A DNA stretch of 64,000 nucleotides, from positions 124,001 to 188,000 of the forward strand of contig JBIQHJ010000001.1 of NCBI GenBank assembly GCA_044508625.1, given 5' to 3'. The position numbers and the translations under genes were made by a program. Below, piece by piece: positions 61,444 through 64,000 of the stretch (positions are counted from its first letter, which is position 1; each line of letters opens with the position of its first letter). The notes below the pieces were generated by a model, which was not told where the DNA came from, searched no databases, and saw only the letters and a list, made by a program, of their open reading frames with translations. Source of the DNA: Castellaniella sp044508625 (lineage in GTDB: Bacteria > Pseudomonadota > Gammaproteobacteria > Burkholderiales > Burkholderiaceae_B).

Positions 61444-62637
61444 TTAGAAGTGGCGTGCTTTATCGAACCAGACGAATTCGCCGCCCTTTATGACTCCGCA
61501 CAGATGATCGAGCGCATTGATATCCAGCAGCGGGTTTCCTCTTATGAAGATCAGGTCCGCCCATAGCCCGTTCGCTATCCGCCCCACTTCGTCGGCCATG
61601 CCAATGGCCTCGGCGGCGGCGGTGGTGGCGCTGCGCAGAGCGATTAGTGGGGGGATTCCTGCCTCCACCATGAATTTGATCTCGACGGCGACCGAACCGT
61701 GCGGATTGCCTGGAGTGCCCGCATCCGTCCCAGCGACAATCGGCACCCCGGCGGCCGCCGCCGCCGCAAAACTATCCACCCATTGTTGGGATACCCGGCG
61801 CATCTTCTGGATGGCGTACTCAGGAATTCCAGCCTTTGGATCGGCCTCGAGAATACGGCGCATGGGCGTGAGCGTTGGTACCAGCGCGGTCCTGGTTTTC
61901 AGCATCTCGTCAATGAGATCGGGGGACAGATAGATGCCGTGTTCTATCGTGTCCACGCCCGCCTTAAGGGAATTGTAGATACCTTGTTTTCCCTGCGCAT
62001 GAGATGCTGCTCGCCGGCCGCAATTGTGTGCTTCATCTACTGCGGCGCGCATTTCCTCCATGCTCAATTGCACATGCTCCGGTTCGACCATGGGCGTGAT
62101 TACACCGCCTGTGGCAACCACTTTGATCAGGTCTGCCCCCATTTTCAAGTTCTTTCGCGCCGCTTTGCGCGCTTCGTCCACCCCATCGATCTCGGTACCG
62201 ATGAAGCGATTGTGGCCTCCCGTCATGACGATGCAGGGGCCGGAAGCCATCATGCGCGGTCCTTCGACCAACCCGTTCTGGATCGCTTTTTTGAGGAAAA
62301 TTCCAATTCCTCCGTTACATCCGACGTCCCTGACGGTGGTCGTACCGGCCTCCAGGGTGGCCCGAGCGGCGGCACATGCTTTGTAGGCAGTGATGATGTG
62401 AGGTTCCGCAATCAGATTGGAGACGCTGTCTGCTGTGCCATCGAGGCAGAAATGCACATGTGCGTTGATCAGCCCAGGCAGAATGGTCAGGCCGGATGCG
62501 TCTATCTCGGGTATATCCCGAGGAAGCTCCGCCGGATCCACGAATCGGCCGTCCCGAATGCCTAGGCTGTCGTATGACACGAGCGCTTCAGCGCCATTCC
62601 ATGCTGTGGCATTATTGATTTTCAGGGTCCCTTTCAT
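61444..62637 (-). CDS. Metal-dependent amidohydrolase (imidazolonepropionase/Xaa-Pro dipeptidase-like)
   Basis: A 397-residue TIM-barrel hydrolase. The metal ligands are HVHFC (H-x-H), Lys in DLIKVVATGG, His in ASHAQGKQG, His in TIEHGIYLS and Asp in AGTDAGTP. This matches the Sgx9260/prolidase-like branch that cleaves N-acyl or dipeptide substrates. Start ATG 62637 overlaps the ABC ATPase stop (ATGA). With the amidase and a dipeptide-type importer it suggests uptake and breakdown of peptides or N-acylated compounds. Confidence 0.9.
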   Translation of the reverse strand: MKGTLKINNATAWNGAEALVSYDSLGIRDGRFVDPAELPRDIPEIDASGLTILPGLINAHVHFCLDGTADSVSNLIAEPHIITAYKACAAARATLEAGTTTVRDVGCNGGIGIFLKKAIQNGLVEGPRMMASGPCIVMTGGHNRFIGTEIDGVDEARKAARKNLKMGADLIKVVATGGVITPMVEPEHVQLSMEEMRAAVDEAHNCGRRAASHAQGKQGIYNSLKAGVDTIEHGIYLSPDLIDEMLKTRTALVPTLTPMRRILEADPKAGIPEYAIQKMRRVSQQWVDSFAAAAAAGVPIVAGTDAGTPGNPHGSVAVEIKFMVEAGIPPLIALRSATTAAAEAIGMADEVGRIANGLWADLIFIRGNPLLDINALDHLCGVIKGGEFVWFDKARHF

Positions 62638-63653
62638 GATTTTTCGCCAATTGAGTTGAACTCGTCGGCGACGACATGGCAAGCCACAAGATGTGATTCT
62701 CCGATTTCTTCGAGCCGTGGGCGTCGCTCTGCGCAGCGTGGGATCGCGCGGGGGCAGCGTGGCTGAAAGGGGCATCCGGGGGGTGGATCGAGCGGGCTCG
62801 GAATTTCTCCAGAAAGGATGGTGCGCTCACGCCTGCCTTCCCTGTTGACTGATGGTATGGCTGAAATCAAGGCCTGTGTATACGGATGCCTGGGTTCGGA
62901 AAGCAGTTTGCCGGCATTGCAAATCTCCATGATCTGCCCTAGGTAAAGGACGGCGATGCGATCGCAGAAATAGGCGCAGAGATTCAAGTCGTGTGTAACG
63001 AAGATATATGTCAGTCCGAGTTGTCGGCGAAGGTCGGCAAGCAGATTGATGATTTGCGCCTGAACAGAGACATCCAGTGCTGAGACTGCTTCGTCCGCGA
63101 TGATGATCTTTGGGTTTACAGCCAGCGCGGCTGCGATAGCGACACGCTGCCGCTGGCCACCCGAGAGCTCGTGCGGGTAGTGCTTGATCGCCCTCTTCGG
63201 CAGCCCTACCAGGTCGAGCAATTCGCTCGCGCGCGCTAAAGAGGCCTGCCGGCCCATGCCGAGAAAATTCTTCAGCGGCTCGGCGAGCGCGTCGCCTATG
63301 CGCATTCGAGGGTTGAGAGAACTGAAGGGGTCCTGGAAGACAATTTGTATGTCTCGCCAGTAAGCATGTCGTTCGTCTTTGGAAAGCCCGTTGATCTTCT
63401 GTCCGCCGTAATGAATGGCGCCACCCGTGGGCTGTTCGAGGCCGAAAATCAGACGGCCCAGGGTGGATTTTCCGGATCCGGACTCTCCCACGATGCCGAA
63501 GCTCTGGGAGGCCCTGATGGAAAATGAGACATCATTGACGGCGTATAGCTTCTTGTGCTCTATCCCCAGCCCTTTTCGACGCACTACATTGAATGTCTTC
63601 TCGAGATTCGCAATGCGGATTATTTCTTCAGGATTTCCTGCCAGCGTAGACAT
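62634..63653 (-). CDS. Oligo/dipeptide ABC transporter ATPase (DppF/OppF type)
   Basis: A 339-residue ATPase. Walker A is GESGSGKST, signature LSGGQRQRVAIAAAL, then IADEAVSALDVSVQAQ, switch VTHDL. The C-terminal oligopeptide-transporter domain has CPFQPRCP and a second C-x-x-R-R pattern, the 4-Cys Fe-S-like element of Opp/Dpp ATPases. AGGAGA precedes ATG 63653. It overlaps the upstream DppD-type gene by 34 bases. The Walker B residue reads ADEAVSALD where DEP is usual, a tolerated variant. Confidence 0.93.
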   Translation of the reverse strand: MSTLAGNPEEIIRIANLEKTFNVVRRKGLGIEHKKLYAVNDVSFSIRASQSFGIVGESGSGKSTLGRLIFGLEQPTGGAIHYGGQKINGLSKDERHAYWRDIQIVFQDPFSSLNPRMRIGDALAEPLKNFLGMGRQASLARASELLDLVGLPKRAIKHYPHELSGGQRQRVAIAAALAVNPKIIIADEAVSALDVSVQAQIINLLADLRRQLGLTYIFVTHDLNLCAYFCDRIAVLYLGQIMEICNAGKLLSEPRHPYTQALISAIPSVNREGRRERTILSGEIPSPLDPPPGCPFQPRCPRAIPRCAERRPRLEEIGESHLVACHVVADEFNSIGEKS

Positions 63654-64000
63654 CTTATCTCCTGCTCGTTTCCTAGATATTCGATTTCCGGGTGTTTTTT
63701 GTGGCAATCATCCAGCGCATGCGGGCAGCGAGGCGAGAACCTGCAGCCAAACACCTCGGATAATAATGGCGGTCTGCCCTCGATGGGCACGAGAGGCCTG
63801 TCGCTTTTAGGATCGGCAATACAGGACAGCAGCCCGTGGGTATAGGGGTGGAGGGGTTCGGAGAAGACCTTGCCGACCGGCCCACGTTCCTGTATCTCTC
63901 CCGCATACAGGACGGCAACGGTATCGCACAGTTCCGAGATCACCGCGAGGTCATGGGTGATGAACAGAATGGCGACCCCGGTTTTCTCCCGGATCTTGCG
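63620..64000 (-). CDS. Oligo/dipeptide ABC transporter ATPase (DppD/OppD type), partial
   Basis: The gene runs off the right edge; 126 residues of its C-terminus are present. FITHDLAVISELCDTVAVLY is the switch region, followed by YAGEIQERGPV, H-P-Y-T-H-G-L-L and the Cys-rich GCRFSPRCP motif. It pairs with the following DppF-type ATPase to power a peptide importer whose permeases and binding protein should lie to the right of the window. Confidence 0.92.
   Translation of the reverse strand, partial: RKIREKTGVAILFITHDLAVISELCDTVAVLYAGEIQERGPVGKVFSEPLHPYTHGLLSCIADPKSDRPLVPIEGRPPLLSEVFGCRFSPRCPHALDDCHKKHPEIEYLGNEQEIRCLRWQEILKK

Noticed and set aside
61483..62565. Forward open frames opposite the amidohydrolase gene
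   Set aside because: Amidohydrolase metal motifs on the minus strand are complete; the forward frames lack any motif.

Overview
The window reads as a high-GC betaproteobacterial chromosome, most like the Bordetella/Achromobacter group (Alcaligenaceae, Burkholderiales). This rests on the strong G/C third-position bias of most genes, on the order metG, small membrane protein, mrp/apbC, tamA, tamB, dcd, basic amino-acid decarboxylase, and on the abundance of IclR/LacI-controlled catabolic operons with TRAP, Liv and Dpp-type importers, acyl-CoA enzymes and CaiB proteins. The assignment is an inference; no rRNA or tRNA gene was seen.

Layout. (1) 1-8.8 kb is a defence island, visibly less GC-rich than the rest. 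It holds the 3' end of cas8e, cse2, cas7e, cas5e, cas6e, cas1e and cas2e of a type I-E CRISPR-Cas system, a short leader with an IHF-like site, and a nine-repeat array. The array ends in a partial spacer joined to an IS3-family remnant. Directly beyond lies a second defence module: a C-protein-like HTH regulator, a PD-(D/E)XK-like plus HEAT-repeat protein, and a divergent zinc-ribbon DNA methyltransferase. (2) 8.9-10.3 kb has four small stress/membrane proteins (YqaE/Pmp3, BON, DUF1328, CsbD). (3) 10.3-18.5 kb is an IclR-controlled operon: aldolase of the DapA superfamily, DhaK/DhaL-like kinase and a complete Liv-type importer with fused LivM-LivG. (4) 18.6-28.8 kb is a LacI regulator convergent with a nine-gene catabolic operon (TRAP transporter, CoA-transferase, shikimate-dehydrogenase-like, enoyl-CoA hydratase, Gfo/Idh, acyl-CoA dehydrogenase, SDR), opposite a MarR-GNAT fusion gene.

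(5) 29.9-39.6 kb is a metal region. A TonB receptor, an exported CobN-like chelatase, a MotA/ExbB-like channel protein and a DUF2149 protein form one operon behind two AT-rich palindromes resembling Zur boxes. Two cation-diffusion facilitators, one extremely His-rich, follow. Several minisatellites sit in this region. (6) 39.7-53 kb is core genome: metG, mrp, the TamA/TamB outer-membrane assembly pair, dcd, a decarboxylase and a BaiN-like flavoprotein. (7) 53-59.4 kb has a CaiB CoA-transferase, a decayed gene fragment, and a tandem glycine riboswitch controlling gcvT-gcvH-gcvP. (8) 59.5-64 kb is a lower-GC cassette: XRE-cupin regulator, amidase, amidohydrolase and two dipeptide-type ABC ATPases, the last running off the right edge.

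The most interesting unit is the C-protein/HEAT-nuclease/methyltransferase module beside the broken end of the CRISPR array. Next are the exported CobN operon with Zur-like operators and the two uncharacterised catabolic operons.
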